Origin: Marchantia polymorpha subsp. ruderalis
Lineage: Eukaryota; Streptophyta; Marchantiopsida; Marchantiales; Marchantiaceae
DNA: 64,000 nucleotides
Assembly (NCBI GenBank): GCA_037833965.1
Contig: AP031357.1
Span: 23,208,001-23,272,000, forward strand
Direction: 5' to 3'
The notes under the pieces are model-generated. The model was not told the DNA's origin. It worked only from the letters and a program-made list of their open reading frames with translations, and made no database searches. The position numbers were made by a program, and so were the translations under genes. Shown piece after piece: positions 61,402 to 64,000 of the stretch. How positions within the stretch are numbered: position 1 is the first letter of the stretch; each line of letters opens with the position of its first letter.

Positions 61402-63826
61402 CTAAGGGCTCATGCTTACAGGCTCTGGAGGAGCCATTGGATTTCGCTTGATAACATACTCAATGAAGAACACAGCCATAGGCACGGCCACTATGAGACC
61501 CCAAACGCCCAGTGCATGCTCCGCAAAGACCAAGACGGCAAGAGCCATGAGAGGATGAAGTTTCAAATGAGCTGCACCATCACGTAACAAGGTGTCAGCT
61601 CACTGAAATTTAAAAGTGAGCAAACAACCAACTTGACAAAACGAATTCTAAAAAATTCATTACTTTGTTGCGTTGATTCCTGAAGTGCAATCGGCAAGAT
61701 AACAATTGTACACTACAAGATATCGTCGGTCAAGAAACAGAGTCACCAGCAGGTCAATTGTTAAAGTCGAACCTGAATAAATAGCTGGGTTCAGAATATA
61801 GGCTTCCACCGCATGTACAAGAATCACCATCAGCACAACCAAGCCAAGTTGCCATATTCCAGATCTGCAGGCAACGATGTAAATATAATACCATTGTCAA
61901 TATAAAATCAGATTTTAACAGATCTGCAGATCTGATAAGATAAGATAGTCAGAATGAGCTGCTTGGGGAAGTAGGGGAGGTATGAATTGATGCTGGACCA
62001 CCAAGGCAGATAATTTACTCAATTACCACGTGGTTGTCAACTGGATAATATTAGACAGCCGAAATAAGAAGGGAAAGTCTTGAATCATAACCTAACATCT
62101 TCTCTCTCTACACACTTCCGTGAAGACAACATGCCACATAGTCCAGGTCTCCGCAACCACGAAAGCGGTTAGCATCCAATGGGTGTAACGAAACTAATCA
62201 GATCTTCGTGTGAAGCTCCATCCCGAACTCACAACTCACACGCTTATAGAAAGACCTAGAGAAACCGGAAAGATCATGAATCTACATTCGTGTGGACAAA
62301 TCATATATTATATTCAGATATCTAAACCGTCAAAGGCAGAAGCTATGAACGCATTCGAGAAGCAAATGAACGCAAGCAACAATATGAGACTTACTCTGTG
62401 AATGCCACGACGCCGATGGGAACGGTAGATATAATCACTCCCGCAACAGGCACGAAAGAGCATAAGAAGACGAAGAAGGACAATAAGCCTACTCCCGATA
62501 CTCTCAAGACAAGTAGCCCCAAGCTTGTCAAGGCTGTATTCACAACGGCTATGGCACTTTGGGCTTGCAGTGCCTTCCCAAATATTCGACCGAATGTAGC
62601 TATCTGTGCGACGACATGTTTGTTCATATTAGCCCTTCCTACTTGAACACCAAACTATGGTCATCATTGGCAGATTGTGATAGGTTAAACTCGCATGTAG
62701 CGATAAAACATAAACTGAAACCCTCTTCCATATGAGAATTTGTTGACACCGAAGTTCTAGCATTATCCAATACCATTATCCATTCGGAAGGTGGTAAAAG
62801 AAATTAACCATGATTGAACCATTACACGAGCTACGATCATCAGAAGAAGATACTTGCATTGAATTTATTCGTGCTACTACACACTCACCACCGGTGCAGT
62901 TTCCTGGTAAACAATGGAGAGTCGTGATTCCTTCAGTGATTGAACGCCTCTTCGGATGGCTGGCATGTCCCAGACAAGCATGAAGGAAAAGATCAAACTC
63001 ACCAAACTCTGTACATGAAATTCATACAAAGTGTCAGAATAGTAAGATTTATCGATGATCGAGCTTAGATTTGTGGCATAGAAACACCCATGTTAGTACA
63101 GACATCATAGTATACAGAATTCTTCATCGAAAAGTAACTAAAGCTTGCAAGGCTGAGCTCTCCAAAGAGAGTCATACGTTCTACCGGGCCGCTCTATACT
63201 GTTAGTTACTTCGACCCGTATATTTCTTACCTTATTAAGATAATATTTTCACCTGTCGAATTAGTCAACCATCTTTTAGATGATTTCCATCCAAAAACTT
63301 GAAAAAGTTTTGATATTCAAATCAACTTAAAGCGCAATCAACAAATTTGAGGAATGCCTCCATAAACTCAGCATTATCATCCAGCCCTTTCCGGTCTTCA
63401 TCTGAGACAAGCAGCCTTAACATGTGTAAATGAACAAGATGAATAATACCTGTAAGGCAAATCGACTTGTCGCAGATATCAGAGTTGCCAACCAAACAAC
63501 CACAGCTCCTGAGTAATCTTTAATTAGTTGTTGTAAAACCGTCGACCTCTGAGCTCTACTGCCTGCCACAGATTCCTGCTAGCAGTGTAGACAAATATGT
63601 TAGTGTCTCGGAAGTTTCACTCTGGCAATGTTAAGAAAACTTTTACTGCTACTTTTATCACATGATTCAAAAATTGCTGTAGAACAGTCTCCATGGAATA
63701 TCGTCATTGTGGGAACCGAGAGCCTTTAGGTATAAACAATCATATCTACGACAGAAAGGTAAGTATGAAAACACTCACCAGAACAACTGTGTCTGGCTTG
63801 GTAAGCACAAGCAGAAACCGCTCCAA
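61402..63826 (-). CDS. AI-2E/PerM-family membrane protein, C-terminal half (gene continues beyond the right edge)
   Basis: Six exons keep one frame for 254 residues: 63779-63826, 63450-63575, 62889-63008, 62395-62603, 61773-61864 and 61402-61571 (stop). Family features are SRLSIVYQETAPV, ATFGRIFGKALQAQSAIAVVN, the hydrophobic CSFVPVAGVIISTVPIGV loop, LVHAVEAYILNPAIYSAHLK followed by LHPLMALAVLVFAEHALGVW, and GLIVAVPMAVFFIEYVI. These match the C-terminal half of the AI-2E family transporter domain (UPF0118). Bacterial members export signalling molecules or act in ion exchange; plant members are poorly studied and often predicted plastidial. The N-terminal exons lie at higher coordinates, partly off the window. 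Confidence 0.85.
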
Positions 63827-64000
63827 CTGTCAGAAAACCAACTTGTCCCATCAATACAGGTGTGAACTCCATACCATAGATGCCAGCTGAACAATCTACA
63901 ACAACCAAGTGACTTATAATTATAGATTGCTGGAAGAAAAAGATCTAGAAAATATTTAAGGCTGAGAGTCGCCATTAAGCAGCATGACAAACTGCTTCAA

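Overview
The window looks like nuclear DNA of a land plant, most likely a bryophyte (a moss is my best guess, with modest confidence). The signs are several intron-rich genes with GT-AG introns, a nuclear-encoded plastid ClpR1 subunit with a transit-peptide-like N-terminus, a plant-type DEAD-box helicase RH29, degenerate Ty1/Copia elements, and alternation of gene-bearing islands with very AT-rich, repeat-derived DNA.

Layout. 1-1431: 3' part of a GC-rich AAA-ATPase gene (BCS1/HSR4-like), with a possible decayed duplicate fragment about 0.8 kb downstream. 4.9-17 kb: AT-rich repeat land holding three tandem tRNA-Glu-like pseudogenes, a Copia LTR with primer-binding site, and a nearly full-length but dead Copia element (10383-16064). 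19.5-24.5 kb: a plus-strand block with a broken MULE-like transposase gene, four exons of a leucine-rich-repeat receptor gene, and an intact four-exon gene for an unrecognised 476-residue protein with a C2H2-like zinc finger. 25-36.3 kb: AT-rich DNA with an internally deleted Copia element and a 282-bp MITE with 9-bp target duplication. 36.3-64 kb: mostly single-copy DNA with four minus-strand genes: TRAPPC12-like (604 aa), RH29/DBP10-type helicase (806 aa), CLPR1 (about 401-408 aa) and the 3' half of an AI-2E/PerM-type membrane protein running off the right edge.

The four right-hand genes are unrelated housekeeping genes: Golgi/ER vesicle tethering, ribosome biogenesis in the nucleolus, plastid proteolysis, and a predicted membrane transporter. 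They share a strand but no pathway, and I see no operon-like logic. The most unusual material is in the accessory DNA: the unknown zinc-finger gene beside transposon and LRR debris, the tRNA-Glu-derived tandem repeat, the GC-rich MITE, and a scatter of perfect palindromes and hairpins of unrelated sequence. Splice sites and exon phases were read by eye. All five multi-exon models given here keep an open frame across their junctions.
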